Source: Histomonas meleagridis
Lineage: Eukaryota; Parabasalia; Tritrichomonadida; Dientamoebidae
Direction of reading: 5' to 3'
DNA length: 64,000 nt
Assembly: GCA_020186115.1 (NCBI GenBank)
Contig: WSYJ01000156.1
Location: 62,001-126,000, forward strand
This document shows, one piece after another, positions 8,614 through 18,606 of the stretch (its first letter is position 1; every line of letters begins with the position of its first letter). A program made the translations under genes and the position numbers. The notes under the pieces were generated by a model. The model was not told where the DNA came from and did no database searches. It saw only the letters and a list, made by a program, of their open reading frames with translations.

Positions 8614-10539
8614 TTAAGGTATATATAACACTTTTTTATCATTTCTTAATTCGACGAAGCCTCTTCTTTCCATATCATTTAATCTTCCCATGAATTCGTT
8701 ATGATCCAACGCGTATCTATTAACCAATTGCTCATTAACCAAACCCTCCAATTCATTTAAGTTACATAATTTCTTTAATTTCATTATTCTTGCTATAGTT
8801 GAATCTATAGCATCATTTTTCATATTATTTAATTTTTTATTAATATTATTACTTTTAATGAAACCTTTTTGTGGTAATTTTACAATTACATTTTTATTAT
8901 TCACTTTAAACTCATTATTCAAAACAAATTTTTCATTATCTTTTATTAGAATTGGAATTTTCTTAGTACTCAAACTCATTAAACCAATTAATATCATTTC
9001 AGACGAAATATTTGGTTCAAAGTCATTTTCAACAACGAAATTTTTTTTATTATATTTCAAAAGTATTTCAGCTTGTATACCATTTACTTGAATTTTTATA
9101 TTTTTACTCACAAAATTCATATAAATAACCCAATGTTGAATTGGAAATGATAAAATTCGATTCGAAAACAATTTCTTATATTTCGTCACAATATTATTCG
9201 TCACAAATATCAAATTTATACACTTAGGAAAAGTCTCATAAAAAGGCCATAACGAAGAACGTATAAACAATGTGTTATTAATATGGAAATCTAATGATAA
9301 ATTCGCATCATATAATAACGTGTTAATATCTTTAAGCTCAAAATTCGATGACGTTTCATTGATTTGTTTCGAAATGTATTTTTCGATCTCGATTTGTTTA
9401 CTTGTTAATGGTATAAGTCGTCGAATCATATTACGTAAATGTAATAATTCGAATTCCGTTCGATACGAAAGATATTTAAGAATCGGCTTCGCGTTTTTGA
9501 TGTTTCCATCATTTCGCGCTTGTTTATTGATATAACTTATTAAGCTCTTTAAGATGGAACGTGAATCTTTATTAATGTATTGTGAAATTATTCGTTGTAT
9601 GTTAATTCGTAAGTATTTGTTATCGTTAAATGAATTCTGAATTAATTTGTTATAAAATTTTATGGTTTCGCCAAAAGTTGGTAACGCAATATCTTCTTTA
9701 AACAGTTGCGTAGAAATGGATTGTATTAATATATTTAATGTTTCATTTGTTGGTTCGCAAATTGTAATTAATTCGTACAAAAGTGACAGCGATTGATGAT
9801 CGCGCATTTCACAATAATTGGATGAATATGAAAGACATGACTTAAAAAGATCCGTTGTGGTATAGCGATTATATATGTTTTGGATAAGATTTTGGGTAAA
9901 TGTTTCTGGAAATAAAAAATTGAAATAATTAATTTCGTTGTGAAAATAGGTAAGTGAGGCAGTAAGAATATCAGGCGCAGTAAGATTTGAGCTCTTTTGG
10001 ATGAAAATGTCGGTATATTGAAGACAATTGATGGAAAGTAAATTGAAAAATCCACTGGTTTTGTCGGGAAAAACAAATAAAATTAAACGAGATAAGCTTT
10101 GTAGGTTTAGGTACTGTGGATTTTGGGTTATTTCATCATTATGATAAAGATCAAATTCTGATGCAAATTGTCTTGTAATGAAAATAAAGCTAATGGATTC
10201 TTGGGAAATTTCACAAAATTTTGTATTAATATAATCTACAAACGAGAAATTTGTAATTCTTTCTGATATTTTAAATAAATTTACAAAACAATCTCGAAAG
10301 AAAACAAAATCATTCCAAACATTGGAATATTTACTTATTATATCCGTCGATTGATCTTGTATATTTCTTGTTATAATATAAGTCAGACAACCTGAAATAA
10401 TTTCACAAAAATGATTAATGAAATCTTCATTTGGAGTAACAATTGATAAATGATAAACTAATTGGAAAGCATGAGAAAATGTCATATTTGGTTTTGTATG
10501 ATTTGAAATATTCATAATGATTTCATGAGCTTCTTCCAT
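8614..10539 (-). CDS. Cullin-family ubiquitin-ligase scaffold (divergent)
   Basis: 641 residues. The C-terminal ~65 residues (IDSTIARIMKLKKL...LVNEQLVNRY...FMGRLNDMERRGFVELR) match the cullin winged-helix end, with the neddylation lysine expected in IARIMK at about residue 587. About 200 residues earlier, INTLLYDANLSLDFHINNT and SSLWPFY match the cullin-homology region that holds the RING protein. The N-terminal half is helical and poorly conserved, as in cullin repeats. It would scaffold an SCF-like E3 ligase. Its ATG lies only 22 bases after the stop codon of the upstream minus-strand gene, unusually tight. The subfamily is unclear; at 641 residues it is shorter than most cullins (about 750). 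Confidence 0.82.
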   Translation of the reverse strand: MEEAHEIIMNISNHTKPNMTFSHAFQLVYHLSIVTPNEDFINHFCEIISGCLTYIITRNIQDQSTDIISKYSNVWNDFVFFRDCFVNLFKISERITNFSFVDYINTKFCEISQESISFIFITRQFASEFDLYHNDEITQNPQYLNLQSLSRLILFVFPDKTSGFFNLLSINCLQYTDIFIQKSSNLTAPDILTASLTYFHNEINYFNFLFPETFTQNLIQNIYNRYTTTDLFKSCLSYSSNYCEMRDHQSLSLLYELITICEPTNETLNILIQSISTQLFKEDIALPTFGETIKFYNKLIQNSFNDNKYLRINIQRIISQYINKDSRSILKSLISYINKQARNDGNIKNAKPILKYLSYRTEFELLHLRNMIRRLIPLTSKQIEIEKYISKQINETSSNFELKDINTLLYDANLSLDFHINNTLFIRSSLWPFYETFPKCINLIFVTNNIVTKYKKLFSNRILSFPIQHWVIYMNFVSKNIKIQVNGIQAEILLKYNKKNFVVENDFEPNISSEMILIGLMSLSTKKIPILIKDNEKFVLNNEFKVNNKNVIVKLPQKGFIKSNNINKKLNNMKNDAIDSTIARIMKLKKLCNLNELEGLVNEQLVNRYALDHNEFMGRLNDMERRGFVELRNDKKVLYIP

Positions 10540-10561
10540 TTTTCATATTTTGCTATAAGTT

Positions 10562-12100
10562 TCATATCACATGTCCCATGTTCGATTCGATTTCTTCTGA
10601 AATGAAATCAACAATTGTTTTAATTTCAGCAGAACAATCTTGATCCGGTGGTATTTTTTCAAGGATTGAATCATTTATAATATCATTAGGTTCGACGAAA
10701 TTTAATTGATTTTTTAATTCCACAAATTTTCCATTCATTTGAGCGAATGTGATTATTATAGCAATAGCTCTCAAATAATCACAAATTTCGTCGCTTATGA
10801 TATCTAACAATTCGATTAAAATTGGCAAAAGTTCAAATTCATCGATAATTCTTACGAACAAATCAGATGAATCCATCTCAGAAAAGTGCAGAATTATCTG
10901 AACGAAAGCTGACGAAATTATTACTTCGTTTTCTACCGATTCACTTAAATGAAATTTCAATACTTCGACAATCATTTTATGGAAATTTTCCGATTTCTCA
11001 TTTTGTAGAACCAAAAGAACGATTTCCAACACATTTGGATCCAATTTAAACGATTTAACATCTCCGATAGAGTTATTTATGTAATACATTATTAGATCTG
11101 TAAGTCCAGCGTCAAAAAATTTTTCGTAATGCGAATCGAAATCGAATTTTAACAAAGAATAAAGCATTTCAAGTAATGTAACAACAGTTTTTTTTGTGCA
11201 TTCTCGAACTCTCATGAAAACGAATGGATCGAATTCATCCGAAAGTATAAATTCGGATAAAAATTCAATGTTTTCATTACAAAACGAATTTAATGATTTT
11301 GTTAATAATAAAATAATTCGTTTTTCTGTTTTTAAATGTTTTTTAGTTTCACTCAATTTAAATATATTGATATAATGGAATATACATCGATAAAGAAATT
11401 GGATAATTGGAAACGAATTATTTGATTTGGGAAGATTTTGAAATATTTTCTGTAAAAATGGTAACGTTGACAAGAAAAAATGATTTGCATCTTGAAGATT
11501 TATTATAATTTTTTGGTTTTTATCAATAACTGGTAATAAATTATTGCCAATTCCTAAAAAAATTGAAATAGAAATATCTATAATTGATTGGTCGACATTA
11601 AATAGAAATTCAACACATTTAGGAAACGCTTGAATAAGATTGTCTAATTGCTTAAATATGATTTGAATAAATGGTGGTTGATGAACAATTTCTTGTGTCG
11701 TAAGATATGATAAATAATACGGAATTATTTGCGCTATTATTATCGATTCAAGTTCAGGAATATTATTTACTGATGCTGTAAAATAACCTAAAACTTGGAA
11801 TATCTCAGAACAAAGTTGGATATCTAATGAAATAGGGTCAGAAACTAAAGCAATAATAAAATCAGGTGGAATAATATGATTTAATTTTTGCTCTTTAATT
11901 AAATGATTTAAATCATATAGAAGCTCAATTTTAGAATCAAGATCTAAATTAGGATATATTTGGAAATTAAAATTACTTAATATATCTTCTTCTTGATTTT
12001 CTTCTTCGGGACGAATTTTTATCTCATCTTGGTCACTCGATTCGTCAATAATCCCTTGAAGAGAAACAGGCCCTAAAGAACCTTTCTTATAATTGCTCAT
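10562..12100 (-). CDS. Armadillo/HEAT-like helical protein, unidentified
   Basis: 512 residues from the ATG at 12100 (MSNYKKGSLGPVSLQ). An upstream in-frame extension lacks ATG and contains the M3-like GACCGTTT at 12129-12136. An acidic stretch near residues 20-40 is followed by about 450 residues of leucine/isoleucine-rich helices with Pro-Asp turns, typical of an alpha-solenoid, for example LVSDPISLDIQLCSEIFQVL and FLSTLPFLQKIF. Many trichomonad proteins of this kind are known but uncharacterised. No catalytic motif is visible, so a scaffold or transport-type adaptor is the most that can be inferred. Confidence 0.72.
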   Translation of the reverse strand: MSNYKKGSLGPVSLQGIIDESSDQDEIKIRPEEENQEEDILSNFNFQIYPNLDLDSKIELLYDLNHLIKEQKLNHIIPPDFIIALVSDPISLDIQLCSEIFQVLGYFTASVNNIPELESIIIAQIIPYYLSYLTTQEIVHQPPFIQIIFKQLDNLIQAFPKCVEFLFNVDQSIIDISISIFLGIGNNLLPVIDKNQKIIINLQDANHFFLSTLPFLQKIFQNLPKSNNSFPIIQFLYRCIFHYINIFKLSETKKHLKTEKRIILLLTKSLNSFCNENIEFLSEFILSDEFDPFVFMRVRECTKKTVVTLLEMLYSLLKFDFDSHYEKFFDAGLTDLIMYYINNSIGDVKSFKLDPNVLEIVLLVLQNEKSENFHKMIVEVLKFHLSESVENEVIISSAFVQIILHFSEMDSSDLFVRIIDEFELLPILIELLDIISDEICDYLRAIAIIITFAQMNGKFVELKNQLNFVEPNDIINDSILEKIPPDQDCSAEIKTIVDFISEEIESNMGHVI

Positions 12101-12880
12101 GGATTTTACAGGACATGCTTGGATAAATAAACGGTCGAAAATGTACGTTAATTTCAAAAAATGAACATTTTTGCAATGGATATCGAAGCAGACGTAAAAG
12201 CATAAGGTTGCCAATCATTAATAAGTATTAGTGCTGTTAATTATGATTCTTTCAAGGTAAAAATTCATTTGTATTCAAAGTTGAAGTAAAAAGTTTAAAC
12301 AATTTTTTCAAGGTAAAATTGATTTCAAACTAATTAACAATAATCATGACAACACCTAGTGTATCTATAAAAACATATTCCATTCAAAAATCTGTCTTTG
12401 GAGGTTCGAGAAAATTTAATAGAAGTTATTGTATACAAATCAGATTTTTATTATAATGTATACAGTTGATTCAAATCAATTTTTAATTTTCCAGCTGGAA
12501 ATGATCGAGCGTAAAATATTTGTATGGATTAAATTGTGGATAAACATCTCAAAATTTTGTGAATACGAATTCGTATTGGCAGAAACAGAACATTTTGCCC
12601 ACAACTTACTTTTTGATTTTCACTATTTTACATTGTTAACCATTCAAAAAGTTAGGATATTTTTCAAAATATGAATTTCTTGTCACAAAAATGATTTTGA
12701 ACCATATGAAATAAACAAATACTCCACAATATAATGTAGGGATAAATATTTATTTAAATTAAAATTTGTAAGAGAACCCAGCAAGGACGTGCAAAACAGC
12801 GTCAAATTTGTAATGGTTGCCTGTATAACAAAATTCTGCATGAGTGTGCTATTTTTATTTCAAGTTTAATTGAGTTACGT
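12101..12880. other. Intergenic, promoter side of the armadillo-like gene
   Basis: Contains the M3 element and the ATCCAAGCATGTCCT word (minus strand, 12110-12124). An 81-codon plus-strand frame near 12.4-12.7 kb is hydrophobic and AT-driven and is not supported as a gene. Confidence 0.45.
12129..12136 (-). promoter_or_regulatory. M3-like element of the armadillo-like gene
   Basis: GACCGTTT on the minus strand, 28 bases before the ATG. The surrounding ~41 bases (12110-12150) recur at 58636-58677. Confidence 0.55.
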
Positions 12881-14627
12881 TTAAATGTTTTTTTGATAAT
12901 TTTGAAGTAATTGAATTAATTCATCATAATTTTTAGAGGTTGCAATCATAAGTGCTGTTTGAAATGTTTTATATAATTTCCAAATATTATTTAGAAATAT
13001 CAAATTATTAAAATAAATTTTAAACAATATAAATAATTATCACTAGCATTAATATCAATTCCTTCTTGTTCAATAAGTAATTTAACTGTTTCAATTTTAT
13101 TATTTCTAGCTGCCCACATAAGTGCTGTATTAAATAATATAAATAAACTCCAAATATTAGATTGAAATATCAAATTATTAAAACAAATTTTAAATAAAAT
13201 AATAAAATATCTTTAGTATTAATATCAATTCCTTTTAGTTCAAGAAGTAAATGAACTATTTCTCTGTGGTCACACATCGATGCATACATAAGTGCTGTTC
13301 TAAATAATTTAAATAATTTCCAAATATTATTTAGAAATAAAAAATTATTAAAATAAATATTATTTTCAGCATTAATATCAATTCCTTTTTGTTCAAGAAG
13401 TAATTTAACTATTTCTGTATGACCTTTATCAGATGCATACATAAGTGCTGTATCAAATAATTTAAATAATTTTTAAATATTATTTTGAAATATCAAATTA
13501 TTAAAATAATCATTAAATAAAACAAATAAATATCTTTAGCATTAATATCAATTCCTTCTTGATCAAGAAGTAATCTAACAATATCTGTGTGACCAAATTG
13601 AGATGCAGCAATTAATGGAGTCCAAAATTATTTAAATAAATTCCAAATATAATTATGAAATATATGTTCCAAATAAAATATATTAATCTCTTTAGCATTA
13701 ATATCAATTCCTTCGTGCTTAAGCAGTAATTTCGCAATTTCAGGTTCTTTTTCAATAGCTGTTGAAAGGGCAGTATGAAGTTTTATAAACAAATCATGAA
13801 TAATATATTATAACAAATTATTATTAAAATAAAATTTAAATAAAACAAATAAACATCTTTTGCATTTATATCAATACCTTCTTGTTCAAGTAGTAATTTA
13901 GCAATGTCAATATGACCACATTCTGATGCTAAAATAAGAGGTGTTCTAAACAATTTGAGAAGAATTCACAAATGATTATATAAAGCAAAATTTTATGAAA
14001 ATTCTTTATCTCTTGTATTAATATCAATTCCTTTTTGTTCAAGAAGTAATTTAATACCATAAAAGTTTTGATTTATTACAGCAATTGTTAATGGAGCCCA
14101 AAACAATTTATATAAATTCCATATTATTATTATAAATATCATATTATTATTATAAAATTTTTATAGACAAAATAAATATCAAACAAAATAATAAAATATC
14201 TTTTGCATTTATATCAATATTTTTTTGATTGAGAAGAAATTTAACAAGTTTATTGTCATGTGATTCTTCTGCCATCCATAGTAGTGTTTGAAATTATATC
14301 AACAAAATCCAAATTATTTAATTAAATTTCAAGTTATTAATATATACATTATATAAAGTGAACAAAAGTCTTTTGCATTAACATCAATATTTTTTTGTTC
14401 AAGAAGTAATGAAACACATTCAATATTCTTATCTTTAAATGCTAACATTAATGCTGTTAGAAACTTTAAAAATAATTACCGAGTTTTGATATAAAATTTT
14501 AAGTTTTCTTAAATAATATCAAACAAATAGTTAAAACATTTTTTGCATTAACATCAATGTCTTTTTGTTCAAGAAGTAATGCAACACATTCAATAAAATG
14601 TATTTGGATAGCTTTCATAAGTGGTGT
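12881..14627 (-). repeat. Array of 11 ankyrin units with conserved AT-rich spacers
   Basis: Unit starts (high coordinate) include about 14627, 14458, 14288, 14102, 13944 and 13778. The spacer 5' side usually reads GATATTTATT. The 3' side is often AATATTTGGAAATTATTTA followed by an A/T-rich run ending TTATTT, one variable codon, then ACAGCACTT or ACACCACTT. The alternation ACAGCA/ACACCA encodes Thr-Ala/Thr-Pro of the ankyrin repeat, so the apparent 'CAG' is coding and not an invariant splice acceptor. Confidence 0.85.
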
Positions 14628-15870
14628 ATATTATAAATATAATAAATTCCAAATTTATAAAATCAGTTAAAACAGCATCTCTTTCATTAATATCAACTTC
14701 TTCTATTTGAAGAATGAATTTTATTGTTTCAATATTTCCAGATTCAATAGCTTTAAATAATAAATTTTTATACATTTTTTTATTCTCAATGAAATATTTT
14801 AAAAGATATGTATTTCCTAAGTATGCAATTTCTTTTAATATATTCACATTAATGTTTTTATTTTGCATTAAAAATGAAAAAATTTCATAATTATTATATT
14901 TGATACAAATTTTTTTCAGCATTTCATCCAACATTTCATTTTTATTTGAGACATCATCGCTTTGTATTATATCCTCTAGATCATGAATTTTTTTATCATA
15001 AAAATAATGAAAAATATTATTTTTACGAAACTTAATTGCTGTTTTATAGGCTTTTTTATATGAAGCTTTATTATTTTCACACAAATGAATAATTTCTATA
15101 TTTCCTCCGACAATTGCATATTTTAATGTATCTGCAATATTTGCACCATTTATTAATAAATATTTGAAACATTGTATTGATCCGAAAAATGCTGCATAAT
15201 CAATTAATGTAACATTTTCATGATTAATAAAGTCACATCTTTCATAAAGTGATGGTTCAATTGTTTGATTAAAATTAAATTTCGCTTGTGTTGATATGTT
15301 TTGAAATTTTTCGATTTCATCATTTCGTATTATTTTGGCAATTTCATTTGTGTTGACTCCTTCTTTTATTAATTGTTTATGAAGTTTCCAATTATCTTTT
15401 GATAACTCATTGATGTTAGCCAAAAATTGATATTGAAATGGAAGAGGTATAACTTGTGAGATTTTAAATGTTTCTTCAATAGTAAGATGATGTGCAAAAT
15501 AGTATGATAACCTTTGATAACCATTGAAATCAAACTCATACTGAACTAATCCTTGTTCAATCATTTGTTCATATAAACAATATGATTCTTGGGAAAATAT
15601 GTTGCATAAATAGTTTGCAAAAACTTCTATAATTGTTATGTCATTTTGTATTTGTTTATCAATGTAACAAATAAACTTTATATATAAATTTGGATCTGAC
15701 TTTCTTATTACAAACGTTATATAAATTAATTTACAAAGAAGAATATCAAAAGTAAGTGGTAAACTAGAATCAAATAGATTTATGATAGATTGAGCGGAAG
15801 TTTCAAAATTTTCTTCATTCAACCCATAAATCGTGGATTCCAAGCTCGTTAGCATTTGTAGTTCGTTCAT
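12881..15870 (-). CDS. DUF3447/ankyrin-repeat protein in one-repeat-per-unit format
   Basis: The ATG at 15870 (MNELQMLTSLES) opens a ~397-residue N-terminal part. It includes the DUF3447 signature ELSKDNWKLHKQLIKEGV, IAKIIRNDEIEKF, ERCDFINHENVTLIDYAA and degenerate ankyrins. From about 14677 downward the gene becomes 11 ankyrin units of about 30 codons each (pattern T-A/P-L-M...EIVKLLLEQKGIDINAKD). AT-rich spacers separate them, and the period is roughly 145-190 bp. Every unit is open. The last unit ends in its own stop at 12881 (LLQNYQKNI). The spacers contain stops and change frame, so a protein would require their removal. They lack GTATGT/ACTAAC signals. Either these are unconventional introns or the tail is not translated; intact units favour the first. 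Ankyrins bind proteins; no specific role is known. Confidence 0.7.
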
Positions 15871-16089
15871 TTAAAAAAAAAATAAGCGATGAGATGTAAA
15901 CTATTTGTTTTTGAGAAGGAAAAAAAATTAAACGGAAAAAAAAATTTTTCTGAAATTCAACTATATATTGTTACTCTTTGTACATTTTATACATAATATG
16001 AATACATCTTTTTAAATTTTATTTTTAATATCGATTATATCCCTATTTTCAATAATAGAGCATATATTTGTACTGATAATTATCTTAAT

Positions 16090-16350
16090 TAAGCATAAGC
16101 ATTATGTGAGAAATTCTCCAATTGATCATGGTATTGTTCAGGATTGGAGTGGCATGAAAAAAATATCTAATCAAATATTTAAATATAAATTAAAAATTGA
16201 TCCTTCTGAACATCTGATAATTATCCCTAAAACTTTAAATGATACACATTGGAAAAGATATGAGATGACAAAACTTTTATTTTACAATTTATAAAGTTCC
16301 ATCAATAATCATGGGCATTCGTGAAGTTCTTTCTTATTTTAATATATGAA
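16090..16350 (+). pseudogene. Actin/actin-related protein relic
   Basis: The frame from about 16106 reads SPIDHGIVQDWSGMKKI, then SEHLIIIPKTLND, then YEMTKLLF. This aligns with the actin segment YPIEHGIV-W-DMEKIWH...EEHPVLLTEAPLN...KMTQIMFE. After a stop, a shifted frame continues KVPSIIMGIREVLSYF, matching the next actin block (NVPAMYVAIQAVLSL). No start codon and no other actin parts are present. It is a short broken fragment of an actin or Arp gene. Confidence 0.75.
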
Positions 16351-16662
16351 AAGAAAGATATCCAAACTTTTTCTCAAGATGAAAAATAATTTTATTTATT
16401 TTCATAAAGAATCTTCTTCAGAAATTTGTTTTATAGCTGATTACCAAAAATATATTTTTAATTTTTCTTAAATTTATTACAAAAGTTTTAGTTAAATGAA
16501 TATATTGCCAAACATTTATCATAAAATTGTTTGAATGGATATATTTTGGTTAGAGACAGAAAAACATTTTATGTAACTTCAAACAGCACTTTTATCACAA
16601 AAAAAATGTAAACTATTTATTAATTGACTAACTTTGCCCAACTTATTTCGAGGTTCCAATTA
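16346..16662. other. Intergenic, upstream of the first Stealth gene
   Basis: AT-rich. The last ~40 bases (TTGACTAACTTTGCCCAACT, from 16624) are nearly identical to those upstream of the second Stealth gene, so they belong to the duplicated unit and may be its promoter/leader. Confidence 0.45.
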
Positions 16663-17844
16663 ATGTCGCGACGTTCCAAACCAAATTATTTCTTCATTTT
16701 CATCTTCGCTTGTTACGTTTGTATTCTTACGTTTAACAAGGAGCCAACAGTACAGTTCCAAGCAACATCATCACAACTGATCAATGATCATCCAAAAAAT
16801 TCTTCATCAACAACAGATTCTTCTCCAATTTCGCCACTTCCAACGCCAACGCCACGAAATCCCGATGACATTAATGTGGACATTGTCTATACATATGTTG
16901 ATGGCGATGATCCAGTTTGGAAAGCGAAGAAGAAACGAACTGAAATACAATGCGGAAAGAACACAAACGAGAAATTAGACAAAGCGCGTTACATTAACAT
17001 CGAAGAGATTCGTTACTCGCTTCGAAGCGTCGAATTATTTGCGCCGTGGGTACATCACATATTCATTGTTACTGATAACCAAACGATTCCATTTGTGAAA
17101 CGGAATCATCCGAAGATTACATACATTGATCACACGCAAATTCTTCCGAAGTTTGCATTGCCAACGTATAGTTCAAATGCAATTGAACACGGAATATTAA
17201 ACATTCCGAATCTATCCGAACATTTCATATATCTGAACGACGACTTCTTCTTTTCACGGCCAACAACGAAATGGGAATTCTTCGATAAGGAAACACATCT
17301 TCCAATTATCTATGCGAAGAAGAACAATTGGTACAACGTGCATCGACAGTATAATGTATTTAAACATTCGAATATAAATGATAAAGACGGCGATGAATAT
17401 TGGGCTTCGTTACATTACACAGTTAGCGCTTGCACAAATAAAACAGGTGTCCCACCAAAAGGAGAAGTGCCGCATACAATGATTGCGTTGTCTTTACCTT
17501 TAGTCAGGAAGATGAATGAATTATTCAACAATGAAATCAATCAAACACTAAAGAAACACTTCAGAAGTTTCCCCGACTTCCAATTCCAGCCGCCGGTAAT
17601 GCAAACATGTGTAGCGTATAGAGATTTATGTAAATACGTGGAATTGGAAGGAAGCGCTTTATACGATAATTCGCGTTTCTTTTATTACAAAGGAAGAGAT
17701 AACCCGTTCGAAGGAATAAATCCAAAAAATTCGCGATCAATTTGCATTAATTCTGCGTTAGGTGTCACTGAAGAATATTATAAAAATGCAAAGAAATTCT
17801 TAGAAAGTTTCTTATCGAAGAAATCAAGTTTCGAATCAGATTAA
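16663..17844 (+). CDS. Stealth-family sugar-phosphotransferase, copy 1
   Basis: 393 residues from ATG 16663 (MSRRSKPNYF). Residues 9-24 form a signal anchor, giving a type II membrane topology in the secretory path. A Pro/Thr/Ser linker follows. Stealth CR1 is at about 70-88 (VDIVYTYVDGDDPVW). CR2 starts at about 109 (YINIEEIRYSLRSVELFAPW), continues through IFIVTDNQ and YIDHTQILP, and ends with HFIYLNDDFFFSRP. CR3/CR4 include NVHRQYN, VPHTM and CVAYRDLCKY. The family moves hexose-1-phosphate from a nucleotide sugar onto a glycan (bacterial capsule enzymes, animal GlcNAc-1-phosphotransferase). Here it would modify surface or lysosomal glycans. The tandem paralogue starts at 18607. The 3' ~240 bases are almost identical between copies, suggesting gene conversion. 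Confidence 0.92.
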   Translation: MSRRSKPNYFFIFIFACYVCILTFNKEPTVQFQATSSQLINDHPKNSSSTTDSSPISPLPTPTPRNPDDINVDIVYTYVDGDDPVWKAKKKRTEIQCGKNTNEKLDKARYINIEEIRYSLRSVELFAPWVHHIFIVTDNQTIPFVKRNHPKITYIDHTQILPKFALPTYSSNAIEHGILNIPNLSEHFIYLNDDFFFSRPTTKWEFFDKETHLPIIYAKKNNWYNVHRQYNVFKHSNINDKDGDEYWASLHYTVSACTNKTGVPPKGEVPHTMIALSLPLVRKMNELFNNEINQTLKKHFRSFPDFQFQPPVMQTCVAYRDLCKYVELEGSALYDNSRFFYYKGRDNPFEGINPKNSRSICINSALGVTEEYYKNAKKFLESFLSKKSSFESD

Positions 17845-18606
17845 ATATTATAATATTAATTTATATATATTAAATTTTCAAAAATTAATTGATAACAAAT
17901 TGAATATAAAAATTGATAGCTTACTTGAAAAGTGTGCGCGAACAATTTGCATCAAAATTGTATTCAAATTTTCTTTACTTGATGGAAACCGTTAAAATTT
18001 GGGCAGACGGTTTTTATAATGGTTGGAATTGGTTTTGGCTTTGGTTTTAGTGACAAGTCAGTGGATTTTCTCTCCTTGACTTAATAACACACAAGAACTA
18101 AGGATGCTTCAACATATATTATGGTGGATTTAAAATTATGACCAAAAATTTTGATTAATTTCAGAGACACAAAAATAATATGAGATGAATTATTACATCT
18201 TATTGTAATGTCTCTTGTAGTCATAATATCATAATATAAAAAGAATAAGAGAATTAAAAATTTTCAATTGAGAAATGTGTTAAAAAAATTCGGTAAAATT
18301 GAATTAAATGGATAACAACAACACTGTGCGTTATTTGCTATAGATAAGGATCGTCAAAACGTCGAGTAATTTGAAATATATTGATAATGAATTTCGATCA
18401 CCAAAATAATTTCTTTTTATAACCCTTAAAAAGTGTTTATCATCAATATCATCAATGTGTGAGTATATTTTCACCTTTAAAAATCGAAAATTAAATAATA
18501 TTTCTCTTGTAGATATTTGAACCACTTTCCAGTTTCCATTTGAACCAATTTGTCACAGCTACAAATTGACTAACTTTGTCCAACTGATTGCTCAAGTTCC
18601 GTTTTA
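17845..18606. other. Intergenic between the two Stealth genes
   Basis: AT-rich, no gene. The final bases before 18607 repeat the TTGACTAACTTTG-CCAACT leader seen before copy 1. Confidence 0.5.

Noticed and set aside
12429-12674. 81-codon plus-strand frame between the armadillo-like gene and the ankyrin gene
   Set aside because: Rich in Ile/Phe/Lys as expected of AT-rich noncoding DNA; no motif and no promoter word.
13000-14640. CRISPR-like array (regular repeats of about 165 bp)
   Set aside because: The repeats are ankyrin coding units with spacer homology; unit size, eukaryotic context and protein coding rule out CRISPR.
12881-14680. Treating the ankyrin arrays as ordinary pseudogenes
   Set aside because: All 21 units in two loci are free of stops and frameshifts, and both arrays have proper terminal units; random decay in AT-rich DNA would have broken several. 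The idea remains the null hypothesis to test.
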